Below, one piece after another: positions 43,800 through 53,286 of a stretch of DNA of 64,000 bases (position 1 is the first letter of the stretch; every line of letters starts with the position of its first letter). The stretch is from Oceanospirillaceae bacterium (GTDB taxonomy: Bacteria; Pseudomonadota; Gammaproteobacteria; Pseudomonadales; Litoribrevibacteraceae), in NCBI GenBank assembly GCA_015665455.1, contig JADFAD010000006.1:868001-932000 (forward strand), given 5' to 3'. Position numbers and translations under genes: made by a program. A model generated the notes under the pieces. It was not told the DNA's origin. It searched no databases and saw only the letters and a list, made by a program, of their open reading frames with translations.

Positions 43800-46244
43800 C
43801 TATGCATTCCCAGTATTAAAAGGCGCTGCATCCTGAGCAAGCTGGGCTTCTTTAGCGCGCTCCGTTGCCAGTACCGAATTCAACACGCATTCAGGTGTTG
43901 CTGGCGTATTCATTGGCGGACTAAAACGATAATCAGCAATGCTAGAAACGGCATCACGCAACGCAGACCAAACAGAAATACCTAACATAAACGGTGGTTC
44001 ACCCACGGCTTTCGAACGGTAAACCGTTTCTTCGCCATTCGGGCGGTCTTCAAGCAATTTCACACGAAAATCGATGGGTGCATCGCCCACTGCCGGAATT
44101 TTATAAGTTGCCGGACCGTTAGAAAGCAGTTTACCTTGGTTATTCCACACCAACTCTTCCGTGGTTAACCAACCCATACCTTGGACGAAAGCGCCTTCAA
44201 TTTGGCCGATATCAATGGCAGGATTTAAAGAACGACCTACATCATGAAGAATGTCGGCACGCAGTACTTTGTATTCACCCGTTAAGGTATCCACAAGCAC
44301 TTCTGAAACGGCGGCACCGTTTGCGTAATAATAGAAAGGACGACCCTTTCCAGATTCGCGATCATAATGAATCTTAGGGGTCTTATAAAAGCCGGTCGAC
44401 GATAACGGTACTCGACCCATATACGCTTGCTGCACGAAATCAGCAAACGGTACCCATTGTTCACCTGCGTCCGTATTAATCACAAGATGATTACTTTCGA
44501 AGCGCACTTGCGACTCCACCACCTGATAGTGCTCACAAGCAAACTTAAACAACCCGTCTTTAATGCGTAGACAGGCATCACGCGCAGCCATACCATTTAA
44601 ATCAGTGCCAGAAGATGCGGCTGTCGGCGATGTATTAGGAACTTTATCCGTACGAGTGGAAGATACTTGGATCGTATCCAGATCCACTTGAAATTCCTCC
44701 GCAACCACCTGAGCAACTTTCAAGAACAAGCCTTGGCCCATTTCCGTACCACCATGGCTTAAATGAATACTGCCATCGGTGTACACATGAACCAGCGCTC
44801 CGGCCTGATTCAAAAACTGAACGGTAAATGAGATTCCAAACTTCACCGGAGTCAGCGCCAAGCCTTTCTTCATAAAGGGGCTTTGCGCATTAAACGCTTT
44901 GATTTCTTCACGGCGCTTCCAATAATCGGAAGTGTTTTCTAACTCATCGATCAATTCAGGCAATAAATTATGTTCAACCGTTTGCCCATAATGCGTTTGA
45001 TTACGTGCATCAATCTGACCGTCTTCCGTCTTAATATGGTCGTATTTAATGCCATATAGGTTGCGCTTTCGGATGGTTAAAGGATCTTCCCCCATATGAC
45101 GCGCAATATCATCCATCATTAACTCAGCGACCATCATCCCCTGAGGGCCACCAAATCCACGATAAGCCGTTGCTGAAACGGTGTGCGTCTTACAACGATG
45201 ACCTGTCACCGTAGCGTTATTCAGGTAATACGCGTTATCTGAATGGAACATGGCTCGATCAACAATCGCATCGGATAAATCAGGCGAGTTACCACACTTA
45301 CCCGCCACCATGATTTCAGCCCCCTGAATAATGCCTTGCTCATCCACACCCACATCATACGTATTGTAGAAATCATGTCGCTTACCCGTCATCTCCATAT
45401 CGTCTTGGCGAGACATCCGGTATTTAACAGGCTTGCCGGTTTTGTTGGCTAAAATCGCAGCTATACATGCGAGAGGCGCAGCCTGAGTTTCTTTACCACC
45501 AAAACCGCCCCCCATACGACGCACATCCACTTGTACTTTATTGATACTGACACCAAGCACTTCAGCAACCAGCTTTTGTACTTCAGTTGGGTGCTGACTC
45601 GACGTAAAAACTTCCATACCGCCGTCTTCAGTAGGCACAACCGAACTGACCTGACCTTCCAAATAGAAGTGTTCTTGGCCTTTTACGTACTGCTCACCCT
45701 GAATTCGATGTGGTGCATTCTTAAGTGCTTTTGAAGAATCACCGCGTTTGTGTTGATGCGTTGGACGAACAAAGAAATTATCTTCCAGTGCTTTTTCAAC
45801 CGTCAGCACAGGCTCGAGTACGTCGTATTCAATTTCAGCCAGTGCTGCGGCTTTCTTGGCCTGCTCAAATGACTGGGCCGCCACAGCAAAAATAGGCTGC
45901 CCAATGAATTCACACTCGCCATCCACCAAAACTGGATCGCCAGGAAACACAGGGCCAATATCCGTATGCCCCGGTACATCTTTTACCGTAATAACCGCTT
46001 CAACACCCGGTGCAGAACGAACTGCCGATAAATTCATTAACTTAATCTTTGCATGTGCGTGTTTACTGCCACCCACAACAACATGTAATTGGTTCGGATA
46101 TTCAGGCATATCATCGACATACACTGCTTTACCCGTTACATGTTTCTCAGCACTCTCATGCTTCATGCTCTGGCCCGTCTTGCCTTTAGATGGACGAGCC
46201 CTCATTGGTAACTCAGTAGTAGTCGTCTCAATTAACTTACGCAT
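43800..46244 (-). CDS. xdhB: Xanthine dehydrogenase, molybdopterin-binding subunit
   Basis: 814 aa. Molybdopterin-binding signatures are RRMGGGFGGKETQAA, TAYRGFGGPQGM, HGGTEMGQGLFLKV, the loop TSPTAASSGTDLNG, and the catalytic Glu in SKAVGEPPFMLG. It oxidises hypoxanthine/xanthine to urate at the Mo centre. Overlaps xdhA by 8 bases. Confidence 0.97.
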   Translation of the reverse strand: MRKLIETTTTELPMRARPSKGKTGQSMKHESAEKHVTGKAVYVDDMPEYPNQLHVVVGGSKHAHAKIKLMNLSAVRSAPGVEAVITVKDVPGHTDIGPVFPGDPVLVDGECEFIGQPIFAVAAQSFEQAKKAAALAEIEYDVLEPVLTVEKALEDNFFVRPTHQHKRGDSSKALKNAPHRIQGEQYVKGQEHFYLEGQVSSVVPTEDGGMEVFTSSQHPTEVQKLVAEVLGVSINKVQVDVRRMGGGFGGKETQAAPLACIAAILANKTGKPVKYRMSRQDDMEMTGKRHDFYNTYDVGVDEQGIIQGAEIMVAGKCGNSPDLSDAIVDRAMFHSDNAYYLNNATVTGHRCKTHTVSATAYRGFGGPQGMMVAELMMDDIARHMGEDPLTIRKRNLYGIKYDHIKTEDGQIDARNQTHYGQTVEHNLLPELIDELENTSDYWKRREEIKAFNAQSPFMKKGLALTPVKFGISFTVQFLNQAGALVHVYTDGSIHLSHGGTEMGQGLFLKVAQVVAEEFQVDLDTIQVSSTRTDKVPNTSPTAASSGTDLNGMAARDACLRIKDGLFKFACEHYQVVESQVRFESNHLVINTDAGEQWVPFADFVQQAYMGRVPLSSTGFYKTPKIHYDRESGKGRPFYYYANGAAVSEVLVDTLTGEYKVLRADILHDVGRSLNPAIDIGQIEGAFVQGMGWLTTEELVWNNQGKLLSNGPATYKIPAVGDAPIDFRVKLLEDRPNGEETVYRSKAVGEPPFMLGISVWSALRDAVSSIADYRFSPPMNTPATPECVLNSVLATERAKEAQLAQDAAPFNTGNA

Positions 46245-47772
46245 GATAAGCCTCGCCTTGTTTATCAGAGCCGCTCATGGCTGTTAACACAGAAGTTTGT
46301 TCCAGTTGTGCAGTATGCACTTGTTCAATACGAGAAATTTTCTCAGGGTTCATCAGCTCTAATGCACACTTTCGCATCAAACCTTTTGCTACCTGAATCC
46401 GATACTCAGCGGTTGCACGCACATCTGTTAAAGGTGTGAAATCGTTCGAAAGCTCATTCGCTGCATTAATAAACGTCATCTCGGACAAGGGTTTCCCAAT
46501 CAGAGCTTGTTCCACATTACTCGCAGCTTTGGGAATACCTGCCATACCACCAAAACCGGATCGAACATCTTTAACCATGCCGTCATCAAGAGTGACGACA
46601 AACGCGGCAAGCACAGCAGAAATATCATCTTCAATGCGCTTAGAGATTTTGAACACTTTCAAACATTGGTTTTCTTGAAGTCTAGGAATTCGAATGGCGC
46701 GTATGTACTCGCCTGATTGAAGCGCGGTCTGTTTATAATCCAAGAAAAATTGATCTATCGGTAACCAGCGATGTGTCTGCTTACTTACTAACTCTAATTC
46801 CGCGCCCAAGGCAATCAATACGGGAGGGGTATCACCAATGGGCGAAGCATTCCCAACATTGCCGCCTAATGTACCGTTATTACGAACCTGTCGGGAACCC
46901 AAACGATCCAACAAGGCAGCAAACTCAGAATAGTGCTGTCTTAGCGTATCCTCAATCTCAGCATACGTTGCTGCGCCACCAAAAGTAACACTTTCGTCTG
47001 ACACATCGATGGCTCTTAATGAATCAATACCACCAATGGAAACCAGTTTGTTAATTGATTTATGAAGCTGTGTGACTTCTAACGCCAAGTCCGTTGCGCC
47101 TGCAACCATACGAGCGTCAGGGTGCTCGGCCAATAAATCTTTCAGTTGCTGTTCATCCTCAGCCACCCACGACTGTTCTTTCTTCTTACGTAAATTGCGC
47201 GTTCTACGCTCCGCTTCCGTACCTGCGTTATGAACAACACCTGTTGTCTGCTCTTCAGGCTGCCAAATACCGACATTCGCAACATTTGGATACGCATTCA
47301 TATTTCGTGCAGCATCAATGATCGGGCGGTAGCCTGTGCATCGGCATAAATTTCCGGACAAGGCGTCTAAGATATCGTGCTCTGAAGGTTGCTCCCCATC
47401 CACTTTTTGATGAAGTGCCGCCAAAGACATAATAATTCCCGGCGTACAAAAACCACACTGCGACCCATGATGATCAACCATTGCTTGCTGTACAGGGTGT
47501 AATGCATCTCCTTCAGCCAACGCATCGACAGTAATAACGCTCTTTCCATGCAATTGCGCTAGAAAGGTTATACAGCCATTAATTGCTTTATAAGCCCACT
47601 TCCCTGCTTGCTTTTCGCCCAAAAGAACACTGCAAGCGCCACAGTCGCCTGATCCACAGCCTTCTTTTGTGCCGGTTAAGGTTTGGCGCGTTCTAAGATA
47701 ACGCAGCACCGTCATATCAGGTACGATGTCAGCTTCTTCAATCCACCGACCATTTAGACAAAATTTAATCAC
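46237..47772 (-). CDS. xdhA: Xanthine dehydrogenase small subunit (2Fe-2S and FAD)
   Basis: 511 aa from a GTG start (AAGG about 8 bases upstream). The N-terminal ferredoxin domain has GCGSGDCGACSV, then the second cluster with CGFCTPG and CRCTGYRPI. The FAD domain (from about 215) has MVAGATDL and NNGTLGGNVGNASPIGD. It passes electrons from the Mo centre to NAD+. First gene of the xdhABC operon; a RutR-like palindrome and a weak -24/-12 motif lie about 140 bases upstream. Confidence 0.97.
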   Translation of the reverse strand: MIKFCLNGRWIEEADIVPDMTVLRYLRTRQTLTGTKEGCGSGDCGACSVLLGEKQAGKWAYKAINGCITFLAQLHGKSVITVDALAEGDALHPVQQAMVDHHGSQCGFCTPGIIMSLAALHQKVDGEQPSEHDILDALSGNLCRCTGYRPIIDAARNMNAYPNVANVGIWQPEEQTTGVVHNAGTEAERRTRNLRKKKEQSWVAEDEQQLKDLLAEHPDARMVAGATDLALEVTQLHKSINKLVSIGGIDSLRAIDVSDESVTFGGAATYAEIEDTLRQHYSEFAALLDRLGSRQVRNNGTLGGNVGNASPIGDTPPVLIALGAELELVSKQTHRWLPIDQFFLDYKQTALQSGEYIRAIRIPRLQENQCLKVFKISKRIEDDISAVLAAFVVTLDDGMVKDVRSGFGGMAGIPKAASNVEQALIGKPLSEMTFINAANELSNDFTPLTDVRATAEYRIQVAKGLMRKCALELMNPEKISRIEQVHTAQLEQTSVLTAMSGSDKQGEAYHA

Positions 47773-47913
47773 AAGCTTACCTTCATCGAGCCAAAACTTT
47801 CCGATAAACGAATAGGAAAGATAATTATTATTTTATAACTGTATTAATAATGAACTATTTTCAGAGAATAAAGTGACCGATAATCTGAATAGAACATAAA
47901 CACAAGCAATTAA

Positions 47914-47929
47914 CTGACCAAATAGTCAG
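47914..47929. promoter_or_regulatory. RutR-type operator-like palindrome upstream of xdhA
   Basis: CTGACCA-AA-TAGTCAG, a near-perfect inverted repeat close to the RutR-box TTGACCA-NN-TGGTCAA. On the minus strand it overlaps TGGTCAGTTAATTGCTT, which keeps GG-N10-GC spacing and may be a weak sigma-54 promoter for xdhA. Confidence 0.5.
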
Positions 47930-48268
47930 CTTTTATAAAATACAGACTAATTTATTAAAAGAAAAGTAAGAAATACAAATACTAGACAAAATGCACTTAT
48001 AATTCTTGACTAAAGTATCCAATTACAATTACCGATTAATTACCAATGAATTTCTTATCGCACCAAAATTAACCAATTGGTTACTTTTTTGCACCAATCA
48101 ATCTCAAAAATACAACACCAATCAAAACAGACTATTTTTCATACAGCAAATCTTACCTACCTCTCTATTCTTTATTACATTTACATGACCAGCCAACCCG
48201 CATAGTTACTGACCCTATGGACAATATTTAAATAAAAGTCTATTTTTTGCACGCGATTTTAAGAAATA

Positions 48269-48284
48269 TGGCAGAAAACTTGCC
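48269..48284 (+). promoter_or_regulatory. Sigma-54 (-24/-12) promoter match upstream of the nucleoside ABC operon
   Basis: TGGCAG-AAAAC-TTGC keeps the invariant GG and GC with 10 bases between them and matches TGGCAC-N5-TTGCW except at two positions. Transcription would begin near 48295, about 25 bases before the ATPase start. Confidence 0.55.
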
Positions 48285-48293
48285 TCATAATTT

Positions 48294-48309
48294 CTGTTCA
48301 CTTGGTCAA
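48294..48309. promoter_or_regulatory. RutR-type operator-like site at the start of the ABC operon
   Basis: CTGTTCA-CT-TGGTCAA: the right half matches the RutR-box exactly, the left half at 4 of 7 positions. It lies over the transcription start expected from the -24/-12 motif and 10 bases before the start codon, a natural repression position. Confidence 0.45.
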
Positions 48310-48319
48310 GTAATAAAAT

Positions 48320-49882
48320 ATGAAACGCATTGAGTTAAAAGAAATTACAAAACGATACCCTGGTTGTGTTGCAAATCAATCGGTTGAATTGTCCGTAAGT
48401 GCAGGAGAAATTCACGCGCTTCTGGGTGAAAATGGCGCAGGTAAAAGCACGCTAATGAAGATTATCTATGGTGTTGTAAAGCCTGATGAAGGTGAAATGC
48501 TGTGGGAAAATCAATCGATCGAAGTCAAAGGCCCTGCTCATGCCCGAGAGCTTGGCATAGGTATGGTCTTTCAGCACTTCTCATTATTTGAAACCTTGAC
48601 CGTTGCTGAAAACATCGCTTTAAGTTTACCCAAGGCCGAAGCAAAATCCTTAGACGCACTAAAAAAGCGCATATCTGACGTATCAAAACGGTATGGCATG
48701 CAGCTCGACCCTAACCGTTACGTTCACACCTTATCAATTGGGGAACAACAGCGAGTTGAAATCGTTCGCTGCCTTCTACAAGACGTTAAGTTACTTATAC
48801 TCGATGAACCCACATCGGTGCTTACGCCGCAAGAAGTAGAAACCTTATTTAAAACGCTTCATCAACTGTCCGATGAAGGCTGCAGCATTTTATTTATTTC
48901 ACACAAATTGGATGAAGTAAGAGCACTGTGTGATAACGCCACCATTTTACGCGGCGGTAAAGTCAGCGGTCATTGCATTCCAAAAGACACAACCACCGAC
49001 GAAATTGCTCGATTAATGGTGGGTGATGACACCCCTCTTTCTGAAGACTATAAAAAAGCGACCGGCGGTGAACCCTACCTCACCATCACGAACCTAAGCT
49101 ACAAATCAGAAGACCCGTTCGCGACGCCTTTGAAAGACATCTCCTTTGATGTGAAAGCAGGAGAGATTCTAGGCATCGCTGGCGTTGCAGGCAACGGGCA
49201 AGAAGAACTACTGAACCTCATCAGTGGCGAAGAGACGACAACCGCTTCGTGCGTTAAATTTGCTAAGAAAGCCGTCGCCAATTTAACCCCTGAAAAGCGA
49301 AGAATACTCGGTCTAGGATTTGTTCCCGAAGAACGCTTAGGTCGTGGCGCAGTGCCAGACATGTCACTGGAAGAAAATGCCTTATTAACGGGTTATCAAG
49401 GTGAACTAACCAACAAAGGCTGGATTAACACAACCAAAGTAAAAGCGTTTGCGAAACAAATCATCGAACAATTCAATGTTAAAACGGCTGGTTCATTAGC
49501 CCAAGCAAAGAGTTTGTCTGGTGGTAACCTACAGAAATACATTATTGGTCGTGAAATCCTTCAAAACCCAAAGCTCTTGGTTTGCTCGCATCCGACCTGG
49601 GGTGTAGACATTGGCGCCGCAATTTTAATCCGCCACGCCTTAATTGAGTTACGAGACCAAGGCGCAGCCATTTTGGTGGTCTCTGAAGACATTGATGAAC
49701 TTTACGCCATCAGTGATCGAGTTTGCGCCATCTGCGACGGTGAACTTTCACCTGTGGCGCCCACCAATGAAGTCACCATCAATCAACTCGGTAAATGGAT
49801 GGCGGGCGACTTCAGTCCATCTGACACCCACTCTGACACGGCATCCGCAGGCCCTCTGGCAAATGTAGGAGGCCTATCATGA
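48320..49882 (+). CDS. Nucleoside/purine ABC importer, ATP-binding protein (two ATPase domains)
   Basis: 520 aa with two fused ABC domains of the ribose/BMP-importer class. Domain 1: Walker A GENGAGKST, Q-loop FQHFSLF, signature LSIGEQQR, Walker B LLILDEP. Domain 2 is degenerate at Walker A (GVAGNGQEE) but has LSGGNLQK. Family relatives are NupA/YufO type ATPases that import nucleosides with BMP-family binding proteins. It begins a four-gene operon and overlaps the first permease by 4 bases. Context with xdh suggests purine nucleosides. Confidence 0.92.
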   Translation: MKRIELKEITKRYPGCVANQSVELSVSAGEIHALLGENGAGKSTLMKIIYGVVKPDEGEMLWENQSIEVKGPAHARELGIGMVFQHFSLFETLTVAENIALSLPKAEAKSLDALKKRISDVSKRYGMQLDPNRYVHTLSIGEQQRVEIVRCLLQDVKLLILDEPTSVLTPQEVETLFKTLHQLSDEGCSILFISHKLDEVRALCDNATILRGGKVSGHCIPKDTTTDEIARLMVGDDTPLSEDYKKATGGEPYLTITNLSYKSEDPFATPLKDISFDVKAGEILGIAGVAGNGQEELLNLISGEETTTASCVKFAKKAVANLTPEKRRILGLGFVPEERLGRGAVPDMSLEENALLTGYQGELTNKGWINTTKVKAFAKQIIEQFNVKTAGSLAQAKSLSGGNLQKYIIGREILQNPKLLVCSHPTWGVDIGAAILIRHALIELRDQGAAILVVSEDIDELYAISDRVCAICDGELSPVAPTNEVTINQLGKWMAGDFSPSDTHSDTASAGPLANVGGLS

Positions 49883-50997
49883 TGTTCAATCGAATAGCGT
49901 TAGAAAAACGATCTTCCGATTCAAAGACGATGTCGTACCTATCTCCGGTACTCGCCATATTATTAACGTTAATCAGCGGCGGCTTGTTGTTTGCGAGCTT
50001 AGGGCAAGATCCTTTTCACGCCTTACACACGTTTTTTGTTGCCCCTCTTTCGGACCTATATGGCTGGACAGAGCTCGGCACCAAGGTAGCGCCATTACTA
50101 CTATGCGCTATGGGCCTTACGTTATGTTTCCGAGCTAAGATTTGGAACATTGGCGCCGAAGGTCAATTCATTCTCGGCGGTCTCGGTGGCGGTTACATTG
50201 CCTTAGAGCTACTGGATGTTGAAGGGTTGTGGGTGTTGCCGTGTGTGCTTATTTTTGGCGCTCTGTGCGGCATGTTTTGGGCCGCACTTGCTGCACTTCT
50301 AAAAACTCGATTCGGCGCGAATGAAATTCTTACTACCATCATGCTCAACTACATTGCATTGAACTGGCTATTGTATGGTGTTCATGGTCCCCTGAAAGAC
50401 CCGGAAGGATTTAACTTCCCTGAATCAGCGATGCTCTCCGAGTTTACGACCCTACCCGTCATATTCGATGACTACCGATTGAATATCAGTATTTATTTCG
50501 CGTTATTTGCCGCAGCCGTGATCTGGGCGCTCATGTCGAAAACCTTAATTGGTTTCCAGATCTCTGTCATGGGAGAGGACAAAGCCGCTGCCCGTTTTGC
50601 AGGCTTTAAAGAAACGCGCCTTACTTGGTTTGTCCTACTTACGTGCGGTGCCTTGGCGGGCTTAGCCGGCGTATCGGAAGTCACTGGCCCGGTAGGTCAA
50701 TTAACACCTTACATATCATCAGGCTACGGTTACACCGCCATCATTATTGTGTTTCTTGGACGTATGCACCCCGTAGGGATTGTCCTTGCCAGCATGCTCT
50801 TGGCCCTAACGTACATGGGGGGAGAAATGGCTCAAATGGATCTATCCCTGCCCAAATCTCTCACTGGATTATTCCAAGGCATGTTGCTGTTTTATTTATT
50901 GGCCTGCGACCTACTGATCAGTTATCGCATTGTTCGCAAGCCGGCATCCAAAAATCACTCGCAGAGTGCGACTCAGAACATCAACGCGCAAGCGTAG
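49879..50997 (+). CDS. Nucleoside/purine ABC importer permease 1
   Basis: 372 aa, about ten hydrophobic helices; contains the BPD_transp_2 family stretch FRAKIWNIGAEGQFILGGLGGGY and GFQISVMGEDKAAARFAGF, corresponding to NupB/YufP-like permeases. Start overlaps the ATPase stop; a second ATG follows directly at 49882. Pairs with permease 2 to form the membrane channel. Confidence 0.93.
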   Translation: MMFNRIALEKRSSDSKTMSYLSPVLAILLTLISGGLLFASLGQDPFHALHTFFVAPLSDLYGWTELGTKVAPLLLCAMGLTLCFRAKIWNIGAEGQFILGGLGGGYIALELLDVEGLWVLPCVLIFGALCGMFWAALAALLKTRFGANEILTTIMLNYIALNWLLYGVHGPLKDPEGFNFPESAMLSEFTTLPVIFDDYRLNISIYFALFAAAVIWALMSKTLIGFQISVMGEDKAAARFAGFKETRLTWFVLLTCGALAGLAGVSEVTGPVGQLTPYISSGYGYTAIIIVFLGRMHPVGIVLASMLLALTYMGGEMAQMDLSLPKSLTGLFQGMLLFYLLACDLLISYRIVRKPASKNHSQSATQNINAQA

Positions 50998-51010
50998 TGA
51001 AGGCAGTATT

Positions 51011-51937
51011 ATGGACATTGAATTAATAACGAACATTCTTTTTGCAACCATTCGCACAGGTACCCCTCTTATTTTGATTGCCCTAGGGGAAATGGTCTGT
51101 GAGAAATCAGGCGTGCTTAACTTAGGTCAAGAAGGCATGGTGCTGATGGGTGCGGTACTCGGTTTTATCGCTTCCGTCGTCACCGGTCACGCAGGCTTTG
51201 GCATCCTTGCAGCCATTTTTGCAGGTATGCTGATGTCTGTCTTATTTGGTTTTTTAGCCATTTCTTTAGTATCCAATCAAGTGGCAACGGGCTTAGCGTT
51301 AACCATTTTTGGTATTGGTTTAAGCGCTTTCTTAGGTGCAGGTTATGTGGGCATGGCCATTGACGGCATCACCGCATGGGAAATTCCTTACCTGAGCGAC
51401 ATTCCCATCATCGGTAAAATACTCTTTTCTCATGACCCACTGGTGTACCTATCTTGGGGCATATTTGGGCTTTTGTTTTGGTGCTTTAAAAGCACGCGCC
51501 TTGGCTTAACCATCCGCGCAGTGGGTGAAAACCCTGAAGCAGCAAACGCCATTGGTATTTCAGTCATGAAAGTTCGCTACGGCGCCGTCTTATTCGGCGG
51601 AGCAATGGCAGGGCTTGCTGGCGGCTACCTTTCCATAGCTTACACCCCGATGTGGAGTGAAGGCATGTCCGCAGGTCGTGGCTGGATCGCATTGGCTTTA
51701 GTTGTATTCGCAAGCTGGAAAGCGGAACGGATCCTCTTAGGTGCTTATCTGTTTGGCGCTGCAAGCATTATGCACCTTGTCCTTCAAGGCCTGGGCTTCG
51801 AAGCATCACCAAACTTACTGGCCATGCTGCCGTACGCAGCCACCATTATCGTGTTGGTTGTTCTAGCAAGCGACGCCGTTAAAACCAAATTAAGTACACC
51901 GTTAGCCCTCGGTCAGCCTTATCGCCCGCAGGTTTAA
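51011..51937 (+). CDS. Nucleoside/purine ABC importer permease 2
   Basis: 308 aa from the ATG at 51011 (AAGG at good spacing; the frame extends upstream into permease 1 without a ribosome site). NupC/YufQ-like: GEMVCEKSGVLNLGQEGMVLMGAVLGF, GLTIRAVGENPEAANAIGISV and GAMAGLAGGYLS. It forms the importer with permease 1 and the ATPase. 13 bases after permease 1. Confidence 0.93.
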   Translation: MDIELITNILFATIRTGTPLILIALGEMVCEKSGVLNLGQEGMVLMGAVLGFIASVVTGHAGFGILAAIFAGMLMSVLFGFLAISLVSNQVATGLALTIFGIGLSAFLGAGYVGMAIDGITAWEIPYLSDIPIIGKILFSHDPLVYLSWGIFGLLFWCFKSTRLGLTIRAVGENPEAANAIGISVMKVRYGAVLFGGAMAGLAGGYLSIAYTPMWSEGMSAGRGWIALALVVFASWKAERILLGAYLFGAASIMHLVLQGLGFEASPNLLAMLPYAATIIVLVVLASDAVKTKLSTPLALGQPYRPQV

Positions 51938-52030
51938 CACGACTTAGAAAGGCTTAAAAGCCAACACAATAATAAAGTAACCGTAAAAGAAAACAGAACA
52001 TCAACTTAACCAGCACAGTAAGGAGAACAC

Positions 52031-53140
52031 ATGATACGTCTGGCTGAAAAACGTCTGTCCAAAAAAGGCAGCACACTGACTAAATTACTCACGGCGGCAA
52101 CTTTGGCCGTTAGCTGCAACGTAGCATCTGCAGCAGATCCATTAAAAGTAGGCTTTGTCTACGTGGGCCCAACTGGTGATGCAGGCTGGACATACGCGCA
52201 TGACGAAGGTCGTAAGTACATGGTTGACCAGCTAGGCGACCAAGTTGAAACCACGTTCGTTGAAAGTGTTGCCGAAGGCGCTGATTCTGAACGAGTTATC
52301 CGCCAAATGGCAGCTAAAGGCCACGACCTGATCTTCACAACATCTTTCGGCTACATGAACCCGACTCTAAAAGTCGCTAAGCGTTTCCCGAAAGTAAAAT
52401 TCGAACACGCGACTGGCTATAAGCGTGGAAAAAACACAGGCACTTACTTTGCTCGTGCTTATCAAGGCCGTTACTTAACTGGTTTGATTGCAGGCAAGAT
52501 GACCGAGTCTAACGTCATTGGTTACGTTGCTTCATTCCCAATCCCTGAAGTGATTCGTGGCATCAATGCCTTCACGAAAGGCGCTCAAGAAGTAAACCCG
52601 GATGTAAAAGTAAAAGTGGTCTGGGCAAGCACTTGGTACGACCCAGCGAAAGAGCGTGAAGCTGCAGAAACACTGATTCTTCAAGGTGCAGATATCTTAA
52701 CTCAGCACACAGATTCTGCCGCCGTAATTCAAGCAGCCCAATCAAAAGGGAAATTCGCAATCGGATACCACTCAGATATGTCGCCATACGGTGCTAAAGC
52801 GCACTTAACGGCCACCATTCATAACTGGGGTGCGCTTTACACACAAAAAGCTAAATCGGTCCTGGATGGCACTTGGAAATCAGAAGATCTATGGCCTGGT
52901 ATCGCAGAAGGCGTAACGGACTTAGCGCCGCTAAACGATGCAATTCCAGCAGACGTGAAAGCATTGGTTATGGCTAAAAAGCAAGAAATCAAAGAAGGCA
53001 AAGCACGCGTATTTGACGGCCCAGTTCTTAACCAAGCGGGTGAGGAAGTGGTTCCTGCAGGCCAAAGCATGAGCGATAACGATCTAAAAGGCTTTAACTG
53101 GTATGTGAATGGCGTTGAAGGTCAGCTACCAAAGTCTTAA
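52031..53140 (+). CDS. BMP-family (PnrA-like) periplasmic nucleoside-binding protein
   Basis: 369 aa with a signal peptide ending SCNVASA and no lipobox. BMP-family pattern: VGFVYVGPTGDAGWTYAHDEGRKYM, IFTTSFGYMNPTLKVAKRFP, GYVASFPIPEVIRGINAF and GADILTQHTDSAAVIQAA. It should bind purine nucleosides or related bases and deliver them to the permeases. Its AAGGAG ribosome site 6 bases upstream is strong, as usual for a binding protein made in excess. Confidence 0.93.
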   Translation: MIRLAEKRLSKKGSTLTKLLTAATLAVSCNVASAADPLKVGFVYVGPTGDAGWTYAHDEGRKYMVDQLGDQVETTFVESVAEGADSERVIRQMAAKGHDLIFTTSFGYMNPTLKVAKRFPKVKFEHATGYKRGKNTGTYFARAYQGRYLTGLIAGKMTESNVIGYVASFPIPEVIRGINAFTKGAQEVNPDVKVKVVWASTWYDPAKEREAAETLILQGADILTQHTDSAAVIQAAQSKGKFAIGYHSDMSPYGAKAHLTATIHNWGALYTQKAKSVLDGTWKSEDLWPGIAEGVTDLAPLNDAIPADVKALVMAKKQEIKEGKARVFDGPVLNQAGEEVVPAGQSMSDNDLKGFNWYVNGVEGQLPKS

Positions 53141-53162
53141 TAAAAAATACAACAAGAATTCA

Positions 53163-53187
53163 GTGTGAAAGCCTCACGCTTTCACAC
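53163..53187 (+). terminator. Stable hairpin between binding-protein and Tsx genes
   Basis: GTGTGAAAGC (53163-53172) / GCTTTCACAC (53178-53187), loop CTCAC, no T run. It is more likely an mRNA-stabilising or processing hairpin that raises binding-protein expression than a full terminator. Confidence 0.5.
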
Positions 53188-53286
53188 ACTTTCAAGTCGA
53201 AAGCACACAGAAAGCGCTGATCTAAGCGATTAATGTGGTTTAGACGCTTGAACGCATAACGAGAAATAGCAACAAGGAAATACATA

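Larger units (their letters stand above)
47773..48319. other. 547-base divergent control region between xdhA and the nucleoside ABC operon
   Basis: Strongly AT-rich. Besides the two operator-like palindromes and the -24/-12 motif listed separately, it holds the perfect palindrome AACCAATTGGTT (48071-48082), the sequence GCACCAAAAT (48060-48069) resembling an NtrC half-site, and two copies of TTTTTTGCAC (48085-48094 and 48243-48252). No convincing gene. Confidence 0.55.

Noticed and set aside
48006-48188. Open frame of 60 codons upstream of the ABC operon
   Set aside because: Its composition is what AT-rich intergenic DNA gives by chance: no ribosome site, no recognisable domain, and it sits in a region rich in control elements.
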